Assembly (NCBI RefSeq): GCF_004358165.1 | Contig: NZ_SMTG01000002.1 | Coordinates: 1,364,001-1,428,000 of the forward strand | Direction: 5' to 3' | Source of the DNA: Luteimonas terrae | GTDB lineage: Bacteria > Pseudomonadota > Gammaproteobacteria > Xanthomonadales > Xanthomonadaceae | Length of the DNA: 64,000 nucleotides | Part shown: positions 18,411 to 27,051 of the stretch, piece after piece | Layout of the letters: each line of letters begins with the position of its first letter | How positions within the stretch are numbered: position 1 is the first letter of the stretch | Program-made: the position numbers and the translations under genes | Notes under the pieces: generated by a model | The model's database searches: none | What the model was told of the DNA's origin: nothing | The model's input: the letters and a program-made list of their open reading frames with translations, nothing else

Positions 18411-20453
18411 ATGTCGAACCGTCTCGTCCGCTGGCTGGCCGTCTCGATGGTCACGTTGTTTCCGCTCGCCGCAGCGGCCGCCGAACCGCGCGCCAGCGCG
18501 CGCATCGCCTCGCCCGATACCCGCATCGCGGTCGAAGTCACCACCGACAACGAGGGCCGCGCCAGTTACGCCGTCAGTCGCGACGGTCGCCCGGTCGTCG
18601 CGCCGTCGCGCCTGGGGATGATGTTCACCGACACGCGCAAGTTCGAACGCAATCTCGCGATCGTCGACCAGCGCACGCGCCGCCATGACGAACGCTGGGA
18701 GCTGCCCTGGGGCGAGCGCCGGCACATGCGCGACCACCACAACGAATTGCGGGTCACGCTAGCCGAAACCAGCGGACCGGAGCGTCGCTTCGACGTGGTG
18801 TTCCGCGTGTTCGACGATGGCGTCGGCTTCCGCTACGACATTCCCAGGCAACCCGGCCTGGAACACCTGTCGATCGCCGAGGAACTGACCGAGTTCGATC
18901 TCGCCGACCCGGCCACCGCGTGGTGGATTCCCGCGTTCGAATGGAACCGCGAGGAATACATCTACCACCGCACCCCGGTCGAGGAAGTCGGCCAGGCGCA
19001 GACGCCGATCACGCTGCGCACCGCCGACGGCCTGCATGTGTCGATCCACGAGGCCGCACTCGTCGACTACTCGGGCATGAATCTCGCGCGCGTCGACGGC
19101 CGTCGGTTCAAGGCCGCGTTGACGCCGGGCATCGGCATCGCCAAGGTCGAAGTGGCGACGCCGTTCGCGACACCGTGGCGCACGATCCAGATCGGCGAGC
19201 GCGCGGGCGATCTGGTCGAATCGCAGCTGATCCTCAACCTCAACGCGCCCAACGCGCTGGGCGACGTGTCGTGGATCAGGCCGATGAAATACGTCGGCAT
19301 CTGGTGGGAGATGCATCTCGACCGCAAGACCTGGGCCTCGGGGCCGAAGCACGGCGCGACCACCGCACACACGTTGCGTTACATCGACTTCGCCGCCGCC
19401 AACGGCTTCGGTGGCGTGCTGGTCGAAGGCTGGAACATCGGCTGGGACGGCGACTGGTTCGGCAACGGCGAGACCTTCAGCTTCACGCAGGCCTATCCCG
19501 ATTTCGACATCGAAGCGGTGACACGTCATGCGCGCGAGAAGGGCGTGACCCTGATCGGCCATCACGAAACCTCGGGCCACGCGGCCCACTACGAAGCGCA
19601 ACTCGAAGACGCGATGGATCTGTACGGCCGGCTCGGTGTGCAGGCGGTCAAGACCGGTTACGTCGCCGATGCCGGCCAGGCCAAGGTGCGGGGCGACGAC
19701 GGCGCCCTGCATTACGCCTGGCACGAGGGCCAGGCGATGGTGCGCCACCACCAGAAGGTCGTCGAGACCGCGGCGAAGCACCGCATCACCGTCAATCCGC
19801 ACGAGCCGGTCAAGGACACCGGCCTGCGTCGCACCTATCCGAACCTCGTCACGCGCGAGGGCGCGCGCGGCATGGAATACAACGCCTGGGGACAGCCCGG
19901 CAATCCGCCCGAACACGAGGCCACCCTGGTCTACACGCGCCTGCTCGCCGGGCCGATGGACTTCACGCCCGGCATCTTCGGCATGGACACCAAGTCCGGC
20001 ACGCCGATGGCGACGACGATCGGCAAACAGCTAGCGCTGTACGTGGTGATCCACAGCCCGCTGCAGATGGCGGCCGACCTGCTCGAACACTACGAGTCGC
20101 GCCCCGACGCCTTCCAGTTCATTCGCGACGTGCCGGCCGACTGGGACGACACGCGTGCGCTCGCGGGCGAGATCGGCGAGTTCGCGGTGATCGCGCGGCG
20201 CGCACGTGGCGGCGACGACTGGTACCTCGGCGCGGTCACCGACGATGCCGCGCGCGACATCACCGTGCCGCTCGATTTCCTCGAGCCTGGCCGCCGCTAC
20301 ACCGCGCAGATCTACCGCGACGGCGAAGGCGCGGGCTGGCGTACCGATCCGCGCAGTCTGGTCATCGAGTCGCGCGAAGTCGGCGCCGGCGACACGCTGG
20401 TGCTGGCGATGGCGTCCGGCGGCGGCCAGGCGGTGCGCTTCGTCGCACGCTGA
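18411..20453 (+). CDS. Glycoside hydrolase family 97 protein (SusB-like)
   Basis: 680-residue secreted or periplasmic enzyme with a signal peptide ending in AAAAAEP. The N-terminal beta-supersandwich is followed by a TIM-barrel containing LVEGWNIGWDGDW, IGHHETSGHA and NPHEPVKDTGLRRTYPNL, then REGARGMEYNAW, and a C-terminal beta domain. The acidic residues in the HEP and RGMEYN phrases fit calcium-dependent, inverting alpha-glucosidases of the SusB type, so alpha-glucan hydrolysis is inferred. GGGAGG lies 10 bases before the ATG. No sugar transporter, TonB receptor or regulator accompanies it. Confidence 0.87.
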   Translation: MSNRLVRWLAVSMVTLFPLAAAAAEPRASARIASPDTRIAVEVTTDNEGRASYAVSRDGRPVVAPSRLGMMFTDTRKFERNLAIVDQRTRRHDERWELPWGERRHMRDHHNELRVTLAETSGPERRFDVVFRVFDDGVGFRYDIPRQPGLEHLSIAEELTEFDLADPATAWWIPAFEWNREEYIYHRTPVEEVGQAQTPITLRTADGLHVSIHEAALVDYSGMNLARVDGRRFKAALTPGIGIAKVEVATPFATPWRTIQIGERAGDLVESQLILNLNAPNALGDVSWIRPMKYVGIWWEMHLDRKTWASGPKHGATTAHTLRYIDFAAANGFGGVLVEGWNIGWDGDWFGNGETFSFTQAYPDFDIEAVTRHAREKGVTLIGHHETSGHAAHYEAQLEDAMDLYGRLGVQAVKTGYVADAGQAKVRGDDGALHYAWHEGQAMVRHHQKVVETAAKHRITVNPHEPVKDTGLRRTYPNLVTREGARGMEYNAWGQPGNPPEHEATLVYTRLLAGPMDFTPGIFGMDTKSGTPMATTIGKQLALYVVIHSPLQMAADLLEHYESRPDAFQFIRDVPADWDDTRALAGEIGEFAVIARRARGGDDWYLGAVTDDAARDITVPLDFLEPGRRYTAQIYRDGEGAGWRTDPRSLVIESREVGAGDTLVLAMASGGGQAVRFVAR

Positions 20454-20511
20454 GCCGGGTCTTCACGGCGGGCCGCTTGTCGTGCCCGCCGGGCTGACGG
20501 ACGATGTCGCG

Positions 20512-21525
20512 ATGAATACCCTGCCCGCGCCATCGACCGCATCGCCGCCCAATCCCGCCTGCGTGGTGAATTGCGCGGTCTACGGGCCGCAGGGCAAGCG
20601 CGACATCGTCCTCGACGACATCAGCGACGTGCTGGCCGTCGACGACGACAGCTTCGTGTGGATCGGCCTCTACGAACCCGGCGAGAACGTGCTGGCCCAG
20701 CTGCAGGCCGAGTTCTGCCTGCACGACCTCGCGGTCGAAGACGCGCGCAACGCGCATCAACGTCCGAAGATCGAGGCCTACGGCGATTCGCTGTTCATCG
20801 TCGCCAACACCGCACAGGCGATCGACGAGCACATCGCCTACGGCGAGACCCACATCTTCCTGGGCGCGCGCTATCTGGTGACCGTGCGTCACGGCGCCTC
20901 GCTGTCCTACGCGCCGGCGCGGCAGCGCATCGAGCGCGAACCCGAACTGCTGGCGATGGGAGCACCGGCCGCGCTGTACACGGTGCTCGACGCGATCGTC
21001 GACAACTACCTGCCGATCGTCGACGACTTCAAGACCACGTTGAACACGCTGGAGAAGGACATCGTCAGCGAGCAGTTCCATCGCGGCATCGTGATCCGCC
21101 TGTACCAGCTCAAGCGCGAGCTGACCTACATGCGCGTCGCGGTGACACCGCTGCAGGACGTGCTCTCCCAGCTGGTACGCAGCAGCAGTCCGCTGATCTC
21201 GCCCGACGCCCGGCTCTACATCCGCGACGTGCTGGACCACTCGGTCCGCATCAACGAGACCATCGACGCGATCCGCGACATGCTCGGCACGGCTCTGAGC
21301 GTGAACCAGGCACTGGTGACGCTGACCCAGGGCGAGATCGTCAAGAAGCTCGGTGCCTGGGCCGCCCTGCTCGCCGCGCCCACGCTGATCACCAGCTGGT
21401 ACGGCATGAACTTCCACGGCATGCCCGAACTCGACGAACGCTTCGCCTATCCGGTGCTGATCGGCGGGGTCGCGGTGGTGATGGTCGTGCTGTACCGGAT
21501 GTTCAAGAAAGCGCGCTGGCTCTGA
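20512..21525 (+). CDS. corA: CorA-type divalent cation transporter
   Basis: 337-residue homopentameric magnesium/cobalt channel. A long cytosolic N-terminal domain is followed by a stalk helix and two membrane helices at the C-terminus; between them is the ion-selecting motif YGMNFHGMPE, with the essential GMN triad near residue 299. The C-terminal tail is basic (FKKARWL). It starts 58 bases after the GH97 stop; co-transcription is possible but no functional link is evident. Confidence 0.92.
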   Translation: MNTLPAPSTASPPNPACVVNCAVYGPQGKRDIVLDDISDVLAVDDDSFVWIGLYEPGENVLAQLQAEFCLHDLAVEDARNAHQRPKIEAYGDSLFIVANTAQAIDEHIAYGETHIFLGARYLVTVRHGASLSYAPARQRIEREPELLAMGAPAALYTVLDAIVDNYLPIVDDFKTTLNTLEKDIVSEQFHRGIVIRLYQLKRELTYMRVAVTPLQDVLSQLVRSSSPLISPDARLYIRDVLDHSVRINETIDAIRDMLGTALSVNQALVTLTQGEIVKKLGAWAALLAAPTLITSWYGMNFHGMPELDERFAYPVLIGGVAVVMVVLYRMFKKARWL

Positions 21526-21537
21526 CGCGCGACGCGG

Positions 21538-22176
21538 TCACGCGGGCCAGAAACGCACGAACAGTTCGCGGATCGCCAGGCCACCGCCGCCGATCAGGAT
21601 CGCGAAATACACCATCGTCAGCACGTTGGCGACGTGGCCCAGCAGCACCATCAGCCCATCGCGCTGCAGCAGTCCGATCGCCAAGCACATCAGTGCCACG
21701 CCCGGAATCGTGTTGCTGAAAGGAATGAAGCCGAACGGCGCCATCAGCAGCACTGCGCCCAGCACCAGCGCGGCATCGTTGAAGAGGCAGATCGCGCGAC
21801 CATCGGTGAGCCTGGACATCCTGCCGGGCCGGGTGATGCGCTCCAGACGGCGCACCCAGGTCAGACCGGTATCGAGCGCGCCACGCAGGCGGCCCGCCGG
21901 CACGTTGCGTCGACGCACCGCGTCGGGCAGCCACAACGCGCGGCCGGCCATGCGGGCGATGCCGATCAGCACGATCACCGCACCGAACACCGTGCTGACG
22001 CCGGGAATCGAGACCGGAATCAGGAACACCAGGGTCAGCAGAATCACCAGCAGCAGCATGCCCTGCGTGCCGAGCTCGTCGACAAGCGGACCGACCTGCA
22101 CGTCGCCGTCGGGCAGACGCGCGATCAGCGACTGCAGTTGCTCGCGCAACGATGCGCTGTGCGGATCGACACTCAT
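21538..22176 (-). CDS. ExoD-family membrane protein
   Basis: 212-residue inner-membrane protein with four to five hydrophobic segments (for example LLLVILLTLVFLIPVSIPG and VLGAVLLMAPFGFIPFSNTI). The PVSIPG and PFSNTIPG phrases fit ExoD, first described as needed for exopolysaccharide production and alkali tolerance in Rhizobium. No exopolysaccharide genes surround it, so the role here is open. It is convergent with corA (12-base gap) and divergent from cstA. Confidence 0.82.
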   Translation of the reverse strand: MSVDPHSASLREQLQSLIARLPDGDVQVGPLVDELGTQGMLLLVILLTLVFLIPVSIPGVSTVFGAVIVLIGIARMAGRALWLPDAVRRRNVPAGRLRGALDTGLTWVRRLERITRPGRMSRLTDGRAICLFNDAALVLGAVLLMAPFGFIPFSNTIPGVALMCLAIGLLQRDGLMVLLGHVANVLTMVYFAILIGGGGLAIRELFVRFWPA

Positions 22177-22410
22177 CGAACCACGTCCCTGACCGACGGC
22201 GCCGCAGCCGGTGTTGCATGCCCGCAGCGCAGGCCGTTCAAGGTGGCCTGCATGGGTCGCCCGGCACGTTCGAAGGAGGCCGCATGCTAGCAGAGCGCCA
22301 TGCGGCTACGACGAAAGTCTTAAGACCCCGGCGCGGGATTCGACCCATTGCGCATTGACCCGGTGGACGCCCGGGGCGACTCTGTGCGCGTCTTCCCGGG
22401 GGTCTCAACA

Positions 22411-24504
22411 ATGAAGGGTGTTTTCAACCACGCGATCTGGGGCGTTGTCGCGCTTCTGGGCGCGTTCTGTCTGGGCGTCATCGCCCTGCGACAAGGCGAG
22501 CAGATCAGCGCCTTGTGGATCGTCACCGCCGCGGTGTCGATCTATCTGGTCGCCTACCGTTACTACAGTCTCTACATCGCCAAACACGTGATGGAGTTGA
22601 ACCCGCGCAGGGCGACGCCTGCGCACGTCAACAACGACGGTCTGGACTACGTGCCGACCAATAAGCACGTGCTGTTCGGCCACCACTTCGCTGCCATCGC
22701 CGGCGCCGGTCCGCTGGTCGGCCCGGTGCTCGCCGCACAGATGGGCTACCTGCCCGGCATGCTGTGGCTGATCGTCGGCGTGGTGCTGGCCGGTGCGGTG
22801 CAGGACTTCATGGTCCTGTTCGTGTCGAGCCGCCGCAACGGCCGTTCGCTCGGTGACCTGGTGCGCGAGGAGATGGGACCGGTCGCCGGCACCATCGCGC
22901 TGTTCGGCGCCTTCATGATCATGATCATCATCCTGGCGGTGCTGGCGATGATCGTCGTCAAGGCCCTGGCCGAAAGCCCTTGGGGCATGTTCACGGTGAT
23001 CGCGACGATGCCCATCGCGATCTTCATGGGCATCTACATGCGCTACATCCGCCCGGGCAAGATCGGCGAGATCTCGATCTTCGGCATCATCGCCCTGCTC
23101 GCGGCGATCTGGTTCGGCGGCAAGGTCGGCGCGGATCCCTACTGGGGCCCGGCGTTCACCTTCACCGGCACCCAGATCACCTGGATGCTGATCGGCTACG
23201 GCTTCGTCGCCGCGACGCTGCCGGTGTGGCTGCTGCTCGCCCCGCGCGACTACCTGTCGACCTTCCTCAAGATCGGTGTGATCGTCGCGCTGGCCATCGG
23301 CATCGTCATCGCCAGCCCGGACGTCACCACGCTGAAGATGCCGGCGTTCACCGAGTTCGCCGCCACCGGCGACGGCCCGGTCTGGAAGGGCGGCCTGTTC
23401 CCGTTCCTCTTCATCACCATCGCCTGCGGCGCCGTGTCGGGCTTCCACGCGCTGATCAGCTCGGGCACCACCCCCAAGCTGCTGGCCAACGAGACCCACG
23501 CCCGCTACATCGGCTACGGCGGCATGCTGATGGAATCGTTCGTGGCGATCATGGCGCTGGTCGCGGCTTCGGTGCTCGATCCGGGCATCTACTTCGCGAT
23601 GAACAGCCCCGCCGCGGTGCTCGGCACCGACGTGCAGAGCGCGGCCGCGGCGGTCAGCCAGATGGGCTTCGTCATCACGCCCGAGGCGCTGGAACTCAAG
23701 GCCCAGCAGATCGGCGAAGGCACGATCATCTCGCGCGCCGGTGGTGCTCCGACGCTGGCCGTCGGTATCGCGGTCATCCTGCATGACGCGATGCCCGGCA
23801 CCGGCGACGGCGCGATGGCCTTCTGGTACCACTTCGCGATCCTGTTCGAAGCGCTCTTCATCCTGACCGCGGTCGACGCAGGCACGCGTGCCGGTCGCTT
23901 CATGCTGCAGGACCTGCTGGGCAACTTCGTGCCGGTGCTGCGCAAGACCGACAACTGGGGTGCGAACGCCCTCGGTACCGCCGGCTGCGTCGCGCTGTGG
24001 GGCTACTTCCTCTATCAGGGCGTGGTGGATCCGCTGGGTGGCATCAACACCCTGTGGCCGCTGTTCGGCATCGCCAACCAGATGCTCGCGGGCATCGCGC
24101 TGATGCTGTGCACCGTGGTCCTGTTCAAGATGAAGAAGGACCGCTTCGCGTGGGTGACGATCGTCCCGGCCGTGTGGCTGCTGATCTGCACCACCGCGGC
24201 CGGCCTGATCAAGCTGTTCGACCCCAAGCCGGCGATGGGCTTCCTCGCCCAGGCCCGCCACTACCAGGCGGCGCTGGCCAACGGCGAACTGCTGGGTGCG
24301 GCCAAGACCGCGGGCCAGATGAAGCAGGTCATCGTCAACGGCTACGTCAATGCCGGCCTGACGACGCTGTTCCTGTTCGTGGTCTTCAGCACGCTGTTCT
24401 TCGCGATCCGCGCGATCCTCAAGGCCCGCCGCGCTTCGGCGCCCACGGCCAAGGAAAGCCCGTACGTCGAACTGACGCCGGAACAGCAGCAGGCCTGGCT
24501 GTGA
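22411..24504 (+). CDS. cstA: Carbon starvation protein A (pyruvate/peptide transporter)
   Basis: 697-residue permease with about 16 to 18 membrane helices, related to E. coli CstA and BtsT (YjiY), which import peptides or pyruvate under nutrient limitation. Family phrases include HHFAAIAGAGPLVGPVLAAQ near the N-terminus, SGFHALISSGTTPKLL in the middle and GGINTLWPLFGIANQMLAGI near the end. ATG at 22411 has a GGGGG run eight bases upstream; an in-frame ATG 21 codons earlier is less likely. Followed by the small partner gene at 24536. Confidence 0.93.
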   Translation: MKGVFNHAIWGVVALLGAFCLGVIALRQGEQISALWIVTAAVSIYLVAYRYYSLYIAKHVMELNPRRATPAHVNNDGLDYVPTNKHVLFGHHFAAIAGAGPLVGPVLAAQMGYLPGMLWLIVGVVLAGAVQDFMVLFVSSRRNGRSLGDLVREEMGPVAGTIALFGAFMIMIIILAVLAMIVVKALAESPWGMFTVIATMPIAIFMGIYMRYIRPGKIGEISIFGIIALLAAIWFGGKVGADPYWGPAFTFTGTQITWMLIGYGFVAATLPVWLLLAPRDYLSTFLKIGVIVALAIGIVIASPDVTTLKMPAFTEFAATGDGPVWKGGLFPFLFITIACGAVSGFHALISSGTTPKLLANETHARYIGYGGMLMESFVAIMALVAASVLDPGIYFAMNSPAAVLGTDVQSAAAAVSQMGFVITPEALELKAQQIGEGTIISRAGGAPTLAVGIAVILHDAMPGTGDGAMAFWYHFAILFEALFILTAVDAGTRAGRFMLQDLLGNFVPVLRKTDNWGANALGTAGCVALWGYFLYQGVVDPLGGINTLWPLFGIANQMLAGIALMLCTVVLFKMKKDRFAWVTIVPAVWLLICTTAAGLIKLFDPKPAMGFLAQARHYQAALANGELLGAAKTAGQMKQVIVNGYVNAGLTTLFLFVVFSTLFFAIRAILKARRASAPTAKESPYVELTPEQQQAWL

Positions 24505-24535
24505 CGGCGCGGCTCGCGAGCGGAGTGACACGCTG

Positions 24536-24760
24536 ATGTCGGGCACGCTGGTTCCCGTCGAGTACTTCGCCACGCACAAGCGTGTGTGGCGGAGGGTCGT
24601 GCAGACGGCGCGGCTGTGCTGCGGCGTCCCCGACTACGACAACTACGTGCGCCACATCCTCGAAAAGCACCCCGACCGCGAGCCGATGGACTACAAGACG
24701 TTCTTCCGCGAACGGCAGGAAGCCCGCTTCGGCGGGCGCAACGGGTTCCGTTGCTGCTGA
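24536..24760 (+). CDS. ybdD: YbdD/YjiX (DUF466) family small protein
   Basis: 74-residue cytosolic protein following the transporter with 31 bases between. It carries the family signature YDNYVRHILEKHPDREPMDY, ending in FFRERQEARFGG. In E. coli the CstA and BtsT transporters each have such a companion, reported to be needed for full transport activity. Cys-rich end (RCC) is unusual. The operon ends at the terminator at 24786. Confidence 0.9.
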   Translation: MSGTLVPVEYFATHKRVWRRVVQTARLCCGVPDYDNYVRHILEKHPDREPMDYKTFFRERQEARFGGRNGFRCC

Positions 24761-24785
24761 GCCACAAGAACGTGTGACACGACGA

Positions 24786-24820
24786 CGGGCGGAACCGAAG
24801 GGTTCCGCCCGTTTTCGTTT
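24786..24820 (+). terminator. Rho-independent terminator of cstA-ybdD
   Basis: A perfect 11-bp stem (24786-24796 with 24801-24811) with a GAAG loop is followed by GTTTTCGTTT. This is the clearest intrinsic terminator in the window. Confidence 0.9.
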
Positions 24821-24894
24821 GGGGTGCTGCCGCTGCGGCGATACCGATGCCTGGCGACGTCTGCTGGCGCCCTTCCCTAGTATCAGGCGTTTGA

Positions 24895-25525
24895 AGCGCC
24901 GGGCTCTGGATTCGCTTCGGCTTCGGCTTCCGCTTTGGCCTTGGCTTTGGCTTTGGCTTCGGCCTTTGACGTCTCGAGCCGTAAAGCGAGCCGAGCACCG
25001 GAGCCTGGCGTGGCCGTAGAGCAGCCCATGTCTGAGCAAAGCGAGTTTGGGCTGCGTGCCGCGCCAGGCGAGGCGCGGAGGGAACCGCCGCGGCTGTATC
25101 GCGGCGGATCGCGTCCGGCGAAGGGACCTTTTGGTTTCTTTTGGGTCCCGCCAAAAGAAACTCGCACGATTGCGTGCGAAAGCTCTGCACTTGACTGGCT
25201 TCCGCTTTTCGCGTCTCTCGAAGTTCGAAAACAGCCGGATCAGGATCAAACCCAGAGCTTTCACGCGCTCCGCGCGCGGCTTCCTTTTGTCTTGTCAAAA
25301 GGAAGCAAAACCGCTTTCGCCGGACGCGATCCGATGCGATACAGCCGCATCGGTCCCCTGCGCTTCTCGGCCAACGGGGCACGCAGCCCAAACTCGCTAC
25401 GCTCAGACATGGGCTGCTCTTCGGCCCCGCCGTCCTGCGATGCTCGGCTCGCTTTACGGCTCGCAGATCAAGGTCAAAGACTGAAAGCCGAAGCCCAAGC
25501 CAACATCAACATCAACGTCAAAAAT
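24895..25525. repeat. Large imperfect palindromic element without genes
   Basis: About 630 bases hold no credible gene but form a long inverted repeat. The left arm (24976 to about 25180) and right arm (about 25250 to 25466) share in opposite orientation GAGCCGTAAAGCGAGCCGAG, GAGCAGCCCATGTCTGAGC, AGCGAGTTTGGGCTGCGTGC, and the phrase CGGCTGTATCGC...GGATCGCGTCCGGCGAA. Each arm has its own perfect 11-bp hairpin: 25134-25144 with 25151-25161, and 25279-25289 with 25296-25306. Outside the arms lie low-complexity tracts (CTTCGG/CTTTGG units on the left, AAGCCGAAGCCC on the right) that also mirror each other. Short ORFs rich in KAEAKA result, but they look like translations of the repeat. Confidence 0.85.
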
Positions 25526-25631
25526 CAAAATGGATGACCGGACATGCGTCCGTTGAAAGCCCCGCCTTCGCGGGAATGACGGCAAGGGCAACTGCAACGG
25601 CAATGCCAAAGGCAAAAGCAGAATCAGCCGA

Positions 25632-26891
25632 TCACTGCCCCGCCATCGCCCGCAATCCGATCCCCACCAGATACGCCAGCACCGTCCCGGTCGCGTAGCC
25701 CAGCGCGCCGAGCAGTGCGCCGACCGGCGCCAACGCGGGATGGAACACCGAGGCAACCACCGGTGCCGAAGCGGGGCCGCCGATGTTGCTCTGCGAGCCC
25801 ATCGCGAAATAGAAGAACGGCACGCGCAGCAGCTTGCCCAGCGCCCACAGCAGCGCGATGTGGACCGCGATCCAGATCAGACCGAGCAGGAACAGCCACG
25901 GCCGATCGGCGAGCGCGAAGATGTCCATCTGCATGCCGATGCAGGCGATCAGGATGTAGAGCAACAGCGTGCCGATCTTCGAGGCGCCGGCGCCGTCGAG
26001 CGTGCGCACGCGGGTGAAGCTCAAGCCAAGACCGATCAGCGTCGACAGCACGACCACCCAGACGAAGGGCTCGTGGAGGCTGACCTGCCGCGCCCAGCTG
26101 ACGTTCGCACCGAACCAGGCCGAGGCCGGGCCGGCGATCGCGTGCGACAGGCCGACGGCGCCGAAGGCGATGCCGACGATCAGCATCAGGTCGGTCAGCG
26201 AGGTTACGCGTTCGTGCTCGGCCTGGTAGCTGGCGAGTCGCGTCTTCAAATCCTCGATCGCGCGCGTGTCGGCGCCGCTGCGCGCATCGATCTTCGCCGC
26301 GCGCCCCGCGAGGAAGATCAGGACTGCCATCCAGACGTAGCCCACACCGACGTCGACGACGACGAACTGCCCGAACGTCGTCTCGTCGACGGCAAAGACT
26401 TCCTTCATCGCGACCATGTTCGCGCCACCACCGATCCAGCTGCCGGCCAGCGCCGCCATGCCGGCCCAAGTGTCCCCGGCGACGGTCTCGGGGTGGATCA
26501 GACCCATGATCCAGAACGCGGCGAAGGCCCCGATCATCACCGTCAACGACGCGCCGATGTACATCAGCAGCAGCTTGGGACCCAGCCGCAGCACGCCGCG
26601 CAGGTCGATGGTCAGCGTCAGCAGCACCAGTGCGGCCGGCAGCAGCACGCGGCTGGCGACCGGGTTGTAGAGCGCGCTGCTGCCGCCGTCGATCAGACCG
26701 ACCGTGTTGTAGATGCCGGGAATGAAGTAGCAGAGCAGCAGCGCGGGCACGACGCCGTAGAAGCGCTTCCAGAACCCCGTGGGGCGCGACGCGGTCCAGA
26801 ACACGGCTGCGAGTGTCGCGGCGATCAGGCCGAACAGCACGATGTCGTTGGTGATCAACGCCGTCGATGGCGTGGTAGGGTCTGCAGCCAT
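25632..26891 (-). CDS. DUF819 family membrane protein, copy 1
   Basis: 419-residue integral membrane protein with about ten helices and a soluble loop near residues 200-225. Phrases GSWIGGGANMVAMKEVF, FGQFVVVDVGVGY, FTRVRTLDGAGASKIGT and GSQSNIGGPASAPVVASVF identify the DUF819 (YjcL-like) family, which resembles two-domain secondary transporters; the substrate is unknown. Its downstream neighbour on the same strand is clearly a duplicate of equal length. Transcribed after copy 2, with 160 bases between them. Confidence 0.87.
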   Translation of the reverse strand: MAADPTTPSTALITNDIVLFGLIAATLAAVFWTASRPTGFWKRFYGVVPALLLCYFIPGIYNTVGLIDGGSSALYNPVASRVLLPAALVLLTLTIDLRGVLRLGPKLLLMYIGASLTVMIGAFAAFWIMGLIHPETVAGDTWAGMAALAGSWIGGGANMVAMKEVFAVDETTFGQFVVVDVGVGYVWMAVLIFLAGRAAKIDARSGADTRAIEDLKTRLASYQAEHERVTSLTDLMLIVGIAFGAVGLSHAIAGPASAWFGANVSWARQVSLHEPFVWVVVLSTLIGLGLSFTRVRTLDGAGASKIGTLLLYILIACIGMQMDIFALADRPWLFLLGLIWIAVHIALLWALGKLLRVPFFYFAMGSQSNIGGPASAPVVASVFHPALAPVGALLGALGYATGTVLAYLVGIGLRAMAGQ

Positions 26892-27051
26892 GGACGGCGC
26901 CTCATGTGGCCCGCCCGCAGGACGCAGGCCGCGACGGCGGCGGCCGCGGCATGGGCGCCGTCAGTGACGGCGTGGCGGCATCGTGCCACAGCGCCCGGGC
27001 CGCGCAAGCGGCCGTGCGTGCGCCGCGGAGGCACCCCGCGACGCGTTTGAC

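Noticed and set aside
24895..24975. Repeating CTTCGG/CTTTGG units as a possible CRISPR or tandem-repeat protein gene
   Set aside because: Units are six bases, irregular and without spacers; they belong to the tail of the palindromic element.
24935..25537. 200-codon ORF inside the large palindrome, and its minus-strand counterparts
   Set aside because: The translations mirror each other because the DNA is an inverted repeat; no conserved domain, start context or codon bias supports a protein.
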